A stretch of DNA of 64,000 bases, taken from positions 310,001 to 374,000 of the forward strand of contig JAGKQI010000054.1 of the NCBI GenBank assembly GCA_018806915.1, read 5' to 3'. A program made the position numbers and the translations under genes. The notes beneath the pieces were generated by a model. The model was given only the letters and a program-made list of their open reading frames with translations, did not search any database and had not been told where the DNA came from. The first letter of the stretch is position 1, and each line of letters begins with the position of its first letter. This DNA is from Phytophthora colocasiae. Taxonomy: Eukaryota > Oomycota > Peronosporomycetes > Peronosporales > Peronosporaceae. This document shows positions 32,939 through 43,875 of the stretch, one piece after another.

Positions 32939-34040
32939 GCGCGTAGCGCTGGTTGACAGTGAGTCAACGTGTGGGCAAAGCTCACGTAACCCCTGTGGGG
33001 CGGCACGTACTCCGCCGAGTGACGCCGGTCATGGACCGTCACTGGATGCCGATGGCATCGGGCCTTACCAGGCCGTGAACTGTGGGGCGGCACGTACTCC
33101 GTCGAGTGATACTGGTCGTGGACCAAGTCGATCGCTGAGTGTCTCTGACACTGGACCTGTTACGGTCATTGATTGTGCAGCGGCACGTACTCCGCTGAGC
33201 GGCATCGGTCGTCGACCGAGTGTCACTGACACTGGGCCTGAAGGGGCCGAAACCTGTGCGGCGGCACGTACTCCGTCTAGTGACGTCGGCGGTAGACCGA
33301 GTCAGTCACTGAGTGTCACTGACACTGGGCCGGGCAAGGCCATTACCTGTGCAGCGGCACGTACTCCGTCGAGTGGACGTTCGTCGGCTAGGCGACGACG
33401 TCGTAAGGCCCTATGGGCGAGACGCTCTGCGTCTGAGTCGTCCGTGACGTCAAGTGTCAACGCACGGGAGGGCTGTGGGCAGCTATACACTCTGGTTGAT
33501 GGAGTGGACGGCAGTGCCGAAGGCAGCGTCCTGCTGGACGGACTGCCGAGTGTTGACAAGCTCCTTGAGCTAGAAGAGATGTCGTTCGCCGACTTTGGCG
33601 ATGCCTTGAAGGCTGGCGAACTCGCCGAGGTGGTCATCGTTCGACCTGAAGAGGAGTTAAACTCATCGTCCCTCGTTGACGAGTCCGTCTTGGCCGAGGT
33701 CAAGAAGGCGCTGAGCGCCAGGAGTGGATCGGAGATCCTCAAGAATCCCTCGGATCCCTTCTACTCCTTGCTGAAGGAATATGGAGACGTTGTCTCAAAG
33801 GAACCACCGAGTGGCCTGCCTCCTGACCGAGGCGTTCGTCACGAGATCGACTTAGTTCCCGGAACTAAATACTGCGTGACCCGGCAGTGGCCTCTTCCTA
33901 AAGAGCAATGCGACGTCATTGACGCCTTCTTCCGTGCTAAGCACGCGGCGGGTCTCGTGCGCGAGAGCAAGTCTCCGCACTCCGCGCCAACGTTCTGTGT
34001 CAGAAAGCCGAATGGCAAGTGGCGTATCGTTCACGCTTAA
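32769..34040 (+). pseudogene. Gypsy B repeated spacer and start of reverse transcriptase
   Basis: A 423-codon frame. Its first half holds five in-frame repeats of 81-93 bp (starts near 33001, 33088, 33181, 33262, 33355), each with a core like CAAARTPSSD and a variable piece like SLSVTDTGP. The second half begins RT (KYCVTRQWPLPKEQ...PNGKWRIVH) and stops at a frameshift at 34038. Confidence 0.8.
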
Positions 34041-35397
34041 CAAGCTCAACGCTGCCACGATTCCGGCGCAGACGCCGATTCCTAGGAAGGATGTTCTTCA
34101 GAACAACATGGTGGGTTGCACCATGTACAGTGCGCTCGACTTAGTCGATGGCTACTATCAGCTGCTCATGCGAGCCAGTGATATTCCGCTTACAGCGGTG
34201 AGCACCCCGAGCGGTATGCTCTGGGAGTGGCTCGTCATGCCCCAAGGGCTGTCGAATGCGCCTGCAACGTTCAATCGTCTAGTGACGCAGTTGTTCAGGC
34301 CCCTACGGGCATTCGCACAGACGTACTTTGACGATGTGTTCGTCCACAGTCGTGCTGAGCACGGGAAGACTGATGTCGAGGTACACGTGGAACACGTGAG
34401 AGCAGTGCTCGTGTGCATGCGCACCAACAAGTTGTACGCCAACGCGGACAAGTGCGTCTTTGGCGCGGAAGAAATCCCTTTCCTAGGGTGCTTCATTGGG
34501 AAGCATGGCCTTCGTGCTGATCCAGCAAAAGTCAAGGCCATTGTGGACTGGCCGGTTCCCTTGAATCAGAAGGACTTGCGTAAGTGGCTGGGCTTGGCCA
34601 ACTACTTGCACAAGTACAGCGAGAACTACGCTGAGTTGGCTCGGCCACTGTCGGATCTCCTTAAGAAGGATGCCGAATGGGTATGGCGTGCTGAGCACGA
34701 GAGTGCGTTCACTCGTATCAAGGATAGCCTGCTTCAGGCACCGATACTGGCGTTGCCAGACCCCGATCGTCCGTTCATCGTCGTCTGTGACGCCTCGGAC
34801 TTTGCCATCGGCAGTGCTTTGCTACAAGCGGACGCCGACGGGCGCGAACGCGTCATTGCGTTTGAGTCTCGGCAGCTCAAGGCTGCTGAGAAGAACTATC
34901 CAGTTCATGACAAGGAGCTACTTGCGATGAAGTACGCTCTCGTCAAATTCAGGGTTCACCTGCTCGGCTCCAAGCCGTTTGTGATCTACACGGATCATGC
35001 GTCACTACGCACAGCGACGCAGTCGCCTCACCTCTCGCAGAGGATGGCCCGATGGCTCTCCTTCTTTGCGGAGTATAACTTCGAGGTGAAGTACAAGCCT
35101 GAAAGGCAGAACGTCCTCGCTGACGCGTTATCACGTCGCCCGGACTATGAGTTATCTCATGTCACCTCGGTGACGTCGTCCGTGACGGACATGGTTCGAG
35201 CAGCGTACGCTCAGGACGACTCTTGTGTCGCGCTGCTTCAAGCTCTAGGGAGCGATGAGTTTAAGGACTCAAAGGTGACTCTGTCACGACGCCTGAAGGC
35301 GAGACTCAACGCTATAGCCTGGGAGGCGGTCTGCTGTACTACAGCACGGGTCAGGATGACCCACCACGTGTGGTGGTTCCTCACGATGAGGACCTGA
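34040..35397 (+). pseudogene. Gypsy B reverse transcriptase and RNase H
   Basis: Continues RT in a new frame: SALDLVDGYYQLLM, MPQGLSNAPATFNRL, catalytic YFDDVFVH near 34322-34345. Then RNase H with VVCDASDFAIGSAL and YTDHASLRT. The frame ends at 35397 after another shift. Confidence 0.88.
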
Positions 35398-36640
35398 AGT
35401 ATCGTATCATCTATGAGGCCCACGACACGCCCACAAGCGGCCACCTCGGTCGCGAGAAGACCTACGGCTCGGTGAGCTCCATGTACTGGTGGCCGAAGAT
35501 GTACAAGTGGGTCAGCACATATGTGCACACGTGCGAGACGTGTCAGCGGGTTAAACCCTCGCCGCATGCGGCAGCGCCTTTGGCGAGCTTGCCTGTACCC
35601 TCTGGGTGTTGGCAGTCCATGAGTATGGACTTCGTGTTTGGCCTGCCGAAGGATACGGCAGGCAACACGGGCGTTGTGGTCTTCGTTGACCGTCTGAGCA
35701 AGATGGCTCACCTAGCGGCTGTGCCGGACACCGTCGATGGCGCTGGTACAGCGACGATCTTTATCGATCGGGTCTTCCGTCAGCATGGGCTGCCAGAGAC
35801 CATTGTCTCGGATCGAGACCCCGTTTCACGGGTCACTTCTGGACGTCCGTCTTCAAAGTGCTTGGCACTCGACTGGACATGTCCACGGCGGATCATCCGC
35901 AGACCGACGGTCAGACTGAACGCGTGAACCGCGTCCTAGAGGACATCCTCCGCAGCGTATGCGCTGAAACGCCGAAGCGTTGGAGCGCTATGCTCCCTCT
36001 CGTTGAGTTCTCAATGAACAACGCGGTGCATGCCTCGACAGGCTTCACCCCGTTCTACGTGAACGGCCTTGCGCATCCGCGCGTCCCGCTCACTCCGCCA
36101 CGCGGTAGCCTTGGGCTTGGTGGGGGAGAGGCTGTGCCGTCGCTCGACTCCGAGCTTGCTGATGTCAGCCCCCTTGCTGTTCGCAAGCAAGTCGATGACT
36201 TCCTCTCGATTAGGCTTAGCGTCTTACGCCGTGTGCGTGACACAATGGCTGAAAGCCAAGATGTTCAAAAGGAACAAGCTGATGCCAAAGGCAGAAGCAA
36301 CATGTGGGAGTTCAAGGTCGGTGACCACGTTTTATTAAACGCTAAGAACCTGCCTACACACGCAGTGTCGGCCGTCTTCAAGACGAAGTTGCGGCCGCGC
36401 TTCATTGGACCGTTCACGGTCGTGGCCAAGAAGGGCCTGGCATACACGCTTGACTTGCCAAAGCGTATGCGAACACATCCTGTGTTCTACGTGGGCTTGC
36501 TTAAGCCATATCGGGACCCTGCTCTTGTGAGTTCTGAGGCGCTGGCGCCGGAGTCGGACGAAGGCTGCACGGCAGCAGGTGGCAGAGCCACAGGTGGTTG
36601 CATCCGAACCAACAGGTCTTGTCGATCCGGAGCAACGTGA
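35370..36640 (+). pseudogene. Gypsy B integrase, frameshifted
   Basis: The zinc-binding end is H-x-x-x-H...CETCQRVK, the core is MSMDFVFGLPKD and IVSDRDP. A shift near 35825-35870 moves the rest (DHPQTDGQTERVNRVLED) into another frame, which ends with the typical integrase tail LPKRMRTHPVFYVGLLKPYR. Confidence 0.88.
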
Positions 36641-37142
36641 TGCTCGAGGTCATAGACCCGCTGATGCAGCACCAGAGGCGACTCAGACCGGTCCCCGCGA
36701 CTCTAGGTCTCCTCGAGACCAGTCGCTAAGCGATGGGTCGGATGACCGACGTGGTGGTCGTGCTCCTTCACCGAGCCCACGCGGGTCTGCAAGCAATGCA
36801 GCGCGTCTACACTCGCAGCGCGAGAACCCATCGACCGCTCGTCCTCCTCCTGCTCTGCTCGATGAGCAAGGTGAGCTTCACTATCACGTGGATCGCCTGA
36901 TGGCGCGGCGTCGTCGCCGAGGTCACAACCAGTATCTGGTGAAGTGGCGAGGTTACCCTCACTCACAGAACTCGTGGGAGTTTGAGGTGCCACTACGGCA
37001 GGATTGCCCCGACGTCGTTGACGCGTATGATCGGGCACACCCGGTGTCAGACCGCCCGATGGGGTGCGACGGAGTCGCCGGGTGCCAAGCACCTCCCACT
37101 AAGGTGGGGTCCACAGGAGTCGTTGCTGAGCTCAGGCTATGA
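36579..37142 (+). pseudogene. Gypsy B C-terminal chromodomain
   Basis: 187-codon frame overlapping the integrase frame, with a Pro/Ser-rich linker and a chromodomain (HYHVDRLMARRRRRGHNQYL, then VKWRGYPHSQNSWE). In an intact copy it would be joined to the integrase. Confidence 0.85.
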
Positions 37143-38013
37143 CCCGTAGCTGCAATACTTGCAGCGAGCACGTCGGTGCCGTCGACATGGCATCGAATGC
37201 TCAAACTGCAAGTGCAGTAGAGCTACATGCGCCTCGCGCGCGTGTTTCAAGGGTCTATGACCCTTTAACAACACTGGCCTATGGCCCGGAGCTTCGCGAT
37301 CATGAAGCGAAGATGGTTCGTGATGAACAACCGTCTTAATGACGTTCGGTCTAAGCGACAAGTGGTGATGAAACGGATTCTATCCGATCACCTGACGCTA
37401 GAAGCGTTCAATGGGTATGACTATGTCGTGAGGCACTGTGGATGCCAGGGATGCCAATGCATTGGACCCCGCATGCTGCATAGCAGTAGGAGGTAGGTAA
37501 GTTCCTCCTGAGCGACAGCTTAGCTGTCTGGTGCTCGTTGTCGTGTCTACGACTGTGCTGAGCACGTGTATTCACAAGACACAGTGTCTGTGACACATAG
37601 TGGCGCTTGCGCCTGCTTCAAGGACAACTTGGGCATCAAGCCCTGCACACAGTGCTCATCCGAGGGTCACATTAACTGTGAAGCGAGTGGGCCCCACTGC
37701 TGTGTGGTTCGTGGAACCGTTGGTAGCTTGAAGGCTGGTTGCCCTGTGGATCACTGATCCAGTAGTATCATAGATACGCCACCTGTGGCCTTCTTTCCAT
37801 GCCCGTAGAGCCCCTTGACTCGAGCCAGTAGGCTCCTATGCTTGGCAAGCATTGGGCCCAAGTGTGTACCAAGTGGCATCGCGTACGGAGGCGTGTAACA
37901 CGCACGAGAGACAGCGCCGTCCGCGCAAGGCAAGGTGCCGTGGCCATCGGCCGATAATCGCGTCGTGTGTTTACACTTTCCGGATACGGTATCCGGAATC
38001 TTGGTGGGGAGCG
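37143..38013 (+). other. Non-coding 3' region of Gypsy B
   Basis: About 870 bp between the chromodomain stop and the 3' LTR. I see no convincing gene here; short frames show no domain. It ends in a purine-rich tract GGTGGGGAGCG before the 3' LTR. It is long for a Gypsy 3' region. Confidence 0.6.
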
Positions 38014-38434
38014 TGTAACGGGGATGTTACACGAATGTTTCTCGTTGGTGTGTGACACACGTGGATACATTTATGTGGGTACATAATAGTGTGTGACACT
38101 CATGATACATTTATGTGGGTACATAATGGTGTGGCACACACGAGTAGATACGTAGATGGCCTCAGAGCCTCACGTTGCATTTTGATTAGGATTTAGTATG
38201 TTAGATACTAAATCCGTTACATTTAGGATTAGGGCAATAAAGTCAATAAAAATCAGTTTGCATTTTACATAGTTAGTGTTAGTCCTTTGTTATAGGGACA
38301 CTGACTCTGTGAGTCCCGTATTTAGTGGACTACTTGGTTCTTGTATAGAACCGAAGGCTAGTGCCTTGCAAGCAGGACTCTACGAGTCAACTAAACTTCC
38401 TCTGTGCCGTGCACACCTACGCAGCCCCGCTGCA
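38014..38434 (+). repeat. 3' LTR of Gypsy B
   Basis: 421 bp, one difference from the 5' LTR; followed by TTCTC. Confidence 0.95.
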
Positions 38435-38439
38435 TTCTC

Positions 38440-40220
38440 GATCAGAAGGAGGTTCGATGTCGGAAGGTGTCTCCTCACCCAATACACTATCAGGCGGGAA
38501 GGTGGAAGATCACCCCGAGAGCGAAGGAAAAACTCGTCCGCGAACGAGGTACATGGGTTCGAAACATGTACCAGTCGCGGAAGTTAATCTTGCAGCTACA
38601 CCTGATCCCAGAAACTATCGCGAGGCCATGAAATCCGAGGAAGCTGACAAATGGAAGGAGGCAGTGGTAGAAGAGCTGTCGGCGCTAGAAAGGAATGGAA
38701 CCTGGGAATTAGTTCCAAGGCCAACGGGTGCGCGAGTCCTACACACCAAGTGGGTATTCAAGACGAAGACGCACGCTGACGGGGCAATTGAACGTCGCAA
38801 GGGCCGTATGGTTGTTTGTGGGAACGAGCAAGAGCTTGGAGTGAATTACACGTTGACGTTCTCCGCGGTGCTCGATATGTCAACGGGCAAAGTGCTGCTC
38901 GTAATGGCTCAAATTTGGGGTGTACCCGCGCGGCACGGCGACGTGCCCAACGCGTACGTCAAAGCGGGTAAAGAAGAAGGGATCGAGATCTACATAGCCG
39001 TGCCTGATGGAATGGAGATTGACGAAGATACTTTACGACGCTTTGGGGTGCAGAGCAAACGAGAAATAGTGCTGAGGCTGCTCAAGAGCTTGTATGGGCT
39101 TAAGCAGGCGGGAAGAATGTGGAATCAGTTGCTTCACAAAACACTACTCAAGTTGGCATTCGTCCAGTGCTATGCAGACAGTTGTTTGTATCACAAACAA
39201 GATGCTGACGGGACGACACTCGTTGGTGTGTATGTCGATGATCTACTCGTCACCGGTACTAGCAATGCCAGAGTTGACCAGTTCTTTTCGGATATGCAGT
39301 GCCTGGCCCTGAAAGACTTAGGGGTGGTGACCAAGTTTCTTGGTGTTCATTTCAAGCAGAATGGTGACGGCTGGATACTTGATCAAGCGCAAACTATCAG
39401 CGAAATGCTTACGAGATTTGACCTAGCAGAGGCAAAACCGGTGAGAGCCCCAATCGGGCAAGATGGAGAGGACGACGATGTGTTATTACCTGACGGCGGA
39501 GAAGGCACGCGTGAACGACCGACCGTACGCAGGTTTCAGTCACTCGTGGGTAGTTTGCTGTGGGTGGCAAGATGCACTCGACCCGATATTTCTTTCGCGG
39601 TTCATCGTGTTACTCGACGTGCTCATGCGCCGACTGAGTCGGACTGGCGCTTGGCCAAGCGGATAGCACGATATCTTAAGGGAACTATCGATGTTAAGTT
39701 CGAGATGATGGCAGTGCCGGCAAAAAGAGGCATGAAGATCAAAGCTTACAGTGACGCGGATTTTGCAGCCGACGTCAGTGATCGTAAGTCCGTGAGCGGG
39801 GTGGTTCTGGTGCTTGGTGGTGCTATCGTGGGATGGTTGTGCAAGAAACAGACTGGGGTAGCACTGTCCACGATGGAAGCCGAGTTTGTGGCTGCTTCAC
39901 ACGCGACCACCGAAATGCTCGGGTTAAGGGAGCTGCTGACAGAGATTGGTGTGGCTGTTGAAGAACCGATGGAGTTACGTGTCGACAATCAAGCCGCGAT
40001 TAAGCAAATTGAAGGAGAGGATACCTCTGGAAGAGCGAAGCACATCGATGTGCGTCACAAATTCACTAAAGATTTGTGCAAGAAAGGTGTGATCGAGGTC
40101 GAGTACTGTGAGTCAAAGGAGATGATTGCCGACTTACTGACGAAGGCGCTCGCGGCGCCACGTTTAAAGGAGTTAAGGATGCTGGTCGGTTTGCAAGAAG
40201 AGGCTACAGCGGGTGATTAG
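38440..40220 (+). pseudogene. Copia B reverse transcriptase and RNase H (right part)
   Basis: Resumes the Copia B frame after Gypsy B. RT blocks: NGTWELVPRP, WVFKTKTHADG, NAYVKAG, LKSLYGLKQAGRMWN and the catalytic YVDDLLVTG near 39230. RNase H blocks: YSDADFAADVSDRKS, STMEAEFVAAS, RVDNQAAIKQ, ending at 40220. The frame extends left into the Gypsy LTR only by chance. No lesion was seen within it. Confidence 0.9.
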
Positions 40221-40245
40221 CAACTCCGTGCGTGTCGAGAAGGAG

Positions 40246-40401
40246 TGTTGGAAACCACCGAGTGGTTTCGGCCGGTTAGCAACCCCCGCGGAGATTGCGA
40301 GTAGAAGTCGTAGGTAACGGACGCTAGTCGATAAGGCCAAAGCAATAAACCAGTTCTACATTTACTATCAACTACTCAAGTCCTCTCTAGCCGATTCAAT
40401 A
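40246..40401 (+). repeat. 3' LTR of Copia B
   Basis: 156 bp matching 27907..28062 with two differences; followed by the second CGCAA. Confidence 0.93.
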
Positions 40402-40406
40402 CGCAA

Positions 40407-40795
40407 GGTGATGAGCTGCCGGTCAAAACTTGCTGCCTGCTTGCCACGCGCGAAGGAGCCCGCCTTCGCGCCCAAACCTGCCGCCTTCGCGCCTGAATGA
40501 TCTCGTTTTGCTACGCCTCGCCCCGTATTCACTGAAGGCTCACATTAAGGAGCGTTTGGCTTTGGATCGTGCCGAGATTTGTGACCGCAGTAACATGGTG
40601 GACGAGGATGGCAACCCCCTGACCATCAAGGAGCGCACGATGCGCTTCCTGGAGCGAGCTGCTCATGCCAGCATGAAGTTCATCACGCCAACGTTGGTCA
40701 CCAAGATGGAGCTTCACGCCCGTGACGCAGTGAACGCGGCGGAGGTGATGAAAGACATGGTCTACGGCGCGTAGGCGATGCACAAGCCAGACACC
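40407..40795 (+). pseudogene. Captured host gene fragment inside the Pack-type element
   Basis: GC-rich, unlike its AT-richer flanks. The frame 40430..40774 ends in a natural stop and its last ~85 residues look like real protein: KERLALDRAEICDRSNMVDE, then DGNPLTIKERTMRFLERAAH, then HARDAVNAAEVMKDMVYGA. G/C-ending codons match the host housekeeping genes here. I do not recognise the parent gene; it appears to be a C-terminal end without its own start. Confidence 0.55.
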
Positions 40796-40935
40796 TTGCG
40801 AGTCCCTGCTTGACTGCAAGCATTCCCTGATTCATTGATGTTTAGCGAGTAGTAGTGTGATATTTGCGATAAGGTAAATATGACGGTACCACTTTGCTTG
40901 AGACTATTCCCAGATTGGACGGGCAAAGGTGTAGT
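40796..40935 (-). repeat. Right inverted repeat of the Pack-type element
   Basis: 140 bp, inverted copy of 27767..27906. The match continues inward for GGTG once Copia B is removed, so the true repeat is about 144 bp. Confidence 0.9.
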
Positions 40936-41414
40936 ACCAGTGCCAACACGAACAACAGCAGCCAGGACAAAACGATCAGAAGGATGTGGTTGATAAAAGT
41001 GTCCGTGGCTCGACCCCTGAAAGTCAATGCATCGCCTGCACCGAAAAGCTGGAGTGCAGGTATAATCATGCTGAAGCAAAGTGCTGCCACACTCACCACG
41101 CCGGCGAAAAGTTTGAACAACGCAAAGTAAGCGAAAGCGAGCCACAAGCACCGCGTCATGCGGGTGTGCGGTGCAATACGGCTGCTGCAAGTTGGCTCGG
41201 AAAGTTTGAGCCAATCCTTGTACTCATCGGGGTCACGAACGTTTGAGTCTTTAATAAATGCTGCAAAGTTTGCTGAAATGACATCGAAAGGAAGAAAAGA
41301 CCCACGCCCAAGGCTCCAGCAGCGATAATTATCCAGGGCCCAAGCGTAATATACCAATTATTGAGTGACAGTAAACACAGATAGAGCACCGCCAGACACG
41401 TGTAGAATCCACGC
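40936..41414 (-). pseudogene. TM-D, middle piece, frameshifted
   Basis: Minus strand. Begins right after the TTAA at 41415..41418 with a helix pair matching TM-B (LAVLYLCLLSLNNWYITLGP, then WIIIAAGALGVGLFFLS). Then a deletion of roughly 30-40 bp and a frame change lead to DVISANFAAFIKDSNVRDP, HTRMTRCLWLAFAYF and the last helix. It ends at the Pack-type element. The frameshift shows TM-D is dead apart from the transposon insertions. Confidence 0.8.
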
Positions 41415-41489
41415 TTAACCCTTTCGCGAACACAGCCTATTCTCTTTGGCTACTATGGTATACAAAGTTAGCATGTTAATAAATCAAGT

Positions 41490-41608
41490 GGGGCATTTTG
41501 CCCCCCTTCATAAAGCACGGTACTTGCCTGATCAGAGCCTTTCTGCACAGCTGTTGATTGGAAGATGAAGGGGGGCATTTTGCCCCCCTTCATAAGCCAC
41601 GGTACTCT
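41490..41608. repeat. Left subterminal palindromic repeats of the piggyBac
   Basis: Two copies of (GG)GGGGCATTTTGCCCCCC TTCATAA, about 80 bp apart; the second is a near-perfect hairpin, AAGGGGGGCAT facing its complement. Matching motifs occur at 47441-47515 near the other end. Likely transposase-binding or structural end sequences. Confidence 0.65.
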
Positions 41609-42138
41609 CTTCAGTATTTTTTTAGCATTTTTTTCATTGGCTGATATTTTTGAATTGATGAGCAAAGTTGACGGCGAGTTTTTTCATTGGTCAAGCTGTG
41701 AATCAGCTTGTTTACGCAATGCACAAAAACCAGAGACAGACAGAGGTGGATACAAGATAAATTACGAGTCCCGCTCTATTCCTTACGGCACCGCTTGAGC
41801 TGGACCTCGGACACCGTGTACGCTGCCAGTGCACTTCTTCGTCTTAGGTAATGTAGGGTGTAGCTTAGCTACTAGCTAGGAGCATTATATTTACGGCGTA
41901 GATGTATCAACAATAGGCCTGTGTTTGGACGTGGAAGCCAGTTTTGCACTTGAGTACGTTTTAGTGGTAATTGACTTGGTTTCAGTATGGAATTTTGAAA
42001 TTCTATCACCTTACTTTTGAAATGATATAAGATGATATTTTACTCTGTTATTCTATCGAATTAGATCTTGTACAACTTTATAGAAAGCCGACGGACGCAA
42101 TGCTTTTGACACAATCCAATCCCGCAAGAAGTCACGTG

Positions 42139-43875
42139 AGATGGCAACGTGTCGGCAAGGACCCGAGGCAGGTCGCGATGCAGAGAACGCTGTCATTGCC
42201 CTCACAGATACTCACTCTGAAGCACCAACGGCAGGCGAAGTTATGCAAAACCAACGGCAGGCGAAGTTATGCAAACGGCACAAGAGCGAAACCCAGCCAG
42301 CACAGCCAGGCTAGAGACAAACAACGAAGAAGAAAATACCGGTGGGCCTGCTAAGCGGAAGCGAGGCCGCCCAAAAGGCTCAAAGAACAAGCCAAAGCCT
42401 CCACAACCAGGCGTCAAACGAAGCCGCCAACCAGAACCAGTCTCCGTAACTTCCAAACGCAAGGCCCCCTCCAGAAGAAGTCTCGATCAAGTCTTGGCTG
42501 AAGAAGCCACTGTTGATGAAGCCTCACCAACGATCCCATTAGCAGGTGTTGAAGAACGCGGGCCTGTTGCCACTACGAGACCGCCATCAATTCCAGCTGC
42601 TGTCGCACTGGCAACCGATTCAACAGTAGTGCCTGGTGAGGCATCACCAGCTACGCCACGCCCTACAGCCACAGCATGTGAAGCACTGACAACCAAAGGC
42701 TCTGCTACTCGAAGTACCAAGAAAAATCCGTTACCGTCAGTGTTGGCTATGTATGTAGACACACTCGTTGCATTTGCTCCTTCGAAGGAGGGATTTATTA
42801 CGCAGAAGAAGAAATACGTTGGCGTCAGGAGTGCGTACCTGGTTGGAAGAGTTTGTCGAGTATTGAAGCAGTCATTGTTCCAGATAAACTGGTTGGATTC
42901 GCAGTTCCAAAACCACGTGGAAACCCTGACTCTTAGCGCTGTGCAGCGAGGCAACACAAACTATCGCGCATTACACGGGCGCTCTACTGGTGCTGGATGG
43001 GGCCGCTTGTGCGCTGTTGATGATGGCGAGGACGTCCATGTCGATGACGACACCGACATCCTGGAGGAGTACGTGGAGTCCTACGAGCCACCGGTTGAAC
43101 TGCCTACCTCACTAGCAGAGGTAGAGGCTATCAAAAGCATCCGTTTTGAGCCTGAAGCAACGTGTGACGCTCCCTCAGATCTGTATCAACATGCTGACGG
43201 ATCTACGAAGACACGGTTACGACCAGAATTCAAGCATATCTTTCAGCACTCCGCATCGTCAAGTTTTTTTCGCGTACGTTCCGGTTTCTGTTCTGGCAGC
43301 AGGTTGTTGGAGAGACGAATACCTATGCTCGTCAGAACAGCATCGCAGTCGGGGCACCGTTTACACTAAATGAAGTCATGACATTTTTGGGGATCTTACT
43401 CTACATGGCTCTTATCGACAAAGGCGAATACGCTAACTACTGGGGTACACAAATAGAGAACTCGATCTTGGGTGGATCATCGGTTGGGCTTGACGACGTG
43501 ATGCCACTGCGCCGGTTCAAAATCCTGCGGAAGACTTTCTGCTTCCAATGTGTTGAAACCAACTCGGGCATTCGTGATCAGGCTGCAAGGATCCGTCCAT
43601 TGCTGAACCTATTGAAGACAACTGGGGCAAAATATGTGGAGATCGGCCGCAACGTTGCACTTGACGAAGCCAGCATCGCTTGTCGGTCAAAGTACGGCAA
43701 GCCACTCATTGTATATAATCCAATGAAGCCGACAGGGAAGTATCACTTCCGAATCTACATGTTGTGCTGCGCTACAAGTTGGATTTCGTTAAATTTTCGA
43801 TTGCATTGTGCGAGCAATATCACGGAGCGTCTGAATGGGGTTATATCGGTGGAAGAGGCACAGAGATTGGAGTGA
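42139..43875 (+). pseudogene. piggyBac transposase, N-terminal and first catalytic part, frameshifted
   Basis: The N-terminus carries an AT-hook (KRKRGRPKGSKNKPK). A 26-bp tandem duplication (42225..42275) disturbs the frame near the start; a T-run near 43262-43268 and a second site near 43305 shift it again. The catalytic domain then follows in the frame 43378..43875: LGILLYMALIDKGEYANYW, and VGRNVALDEASIACRSKYG-like block with the first catalytic Asp (NVALDEAS), then NPMKPTGKYHFRIYMLCC. All are hallmarks of DDE_Tnp_1_7. Confidence 0.85.

Larger units (their letters stand above)
30866..38434 (+). mobile_element. Chromodomain Gypsy LTR retrotransposon (Gypsy B), nested in Copia B
   Basis: 7569 bp with target duplication TTCTC (30861..30865 and 38435..38439). 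The 421-bp LTRs (TGTAACGGGG...CCCCGCTGCA) show one difference in my reading (CTCGTAGG versus CTCGTTGG). Domains in order: gag, protease, an unusual repeated spacer, RT, RNase H, integrase, chromodomain, then ~870 bp of non-coding DNA. It interrupts Copia B between integrase and RT. Several frameshifts disable it despite nearly identical LTRs. Confidence 0.96.
27907..40401 (+). mobile_element. Copia LTR retrotransposon (Copia B), split by Gypsy B
   Basis: Target duplication CGCAA at 27902..27906 and 40402..40406. The 156-bp LTRs (TGTTGGAAAC...GATTCAATA) differ at two positions. Without the nested Gypsy B the element is about 4.9 kb. Its left part (gag to integrase) ends at 30865 and its right part (RT, RNase H) resumes at 38440; the reading frame closes across the TTCTC target when the Gypsy is subtracted. 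The purine tract GAGAAGGAG precedes the 3' LTR. Confidence 0.94.
27767..40935. mobile_element. Pack-type element with 140-bp terminal inverted repeats and captured gene DNA (net ~669 bp)
   Basis: The outer ends are perfect inverted repeats, 27767..27906 and 40796..40935 (140 bp, ACTACACCTTTGCCCG...). Removing Copia B (12,495 bp plus its 5-bp duplication) leaves about 669 bp. Between the repeats is a GC-rich, host-like coding fragment (40407..40795) and no transposase. Long identical inverted repeats around foreign exon sequence are the hallmark of Pack-MULE-like capture. I found no clear target duplication, perhaps because a few bases were lost at the TM-D junction, so the superfamily is open. 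Confidence 0.65.

Noticed and set aside
37139..37757. Extra gene in the Gypsy B 3' region
   Set aside because: Short frames have no start context, domain or consistent codon use.
42100..42354. Separate small gene before the piggyBac transposase
   Set aside because: It is the transposase N-terminus read out of frame after a 26-bp tandem duplication.
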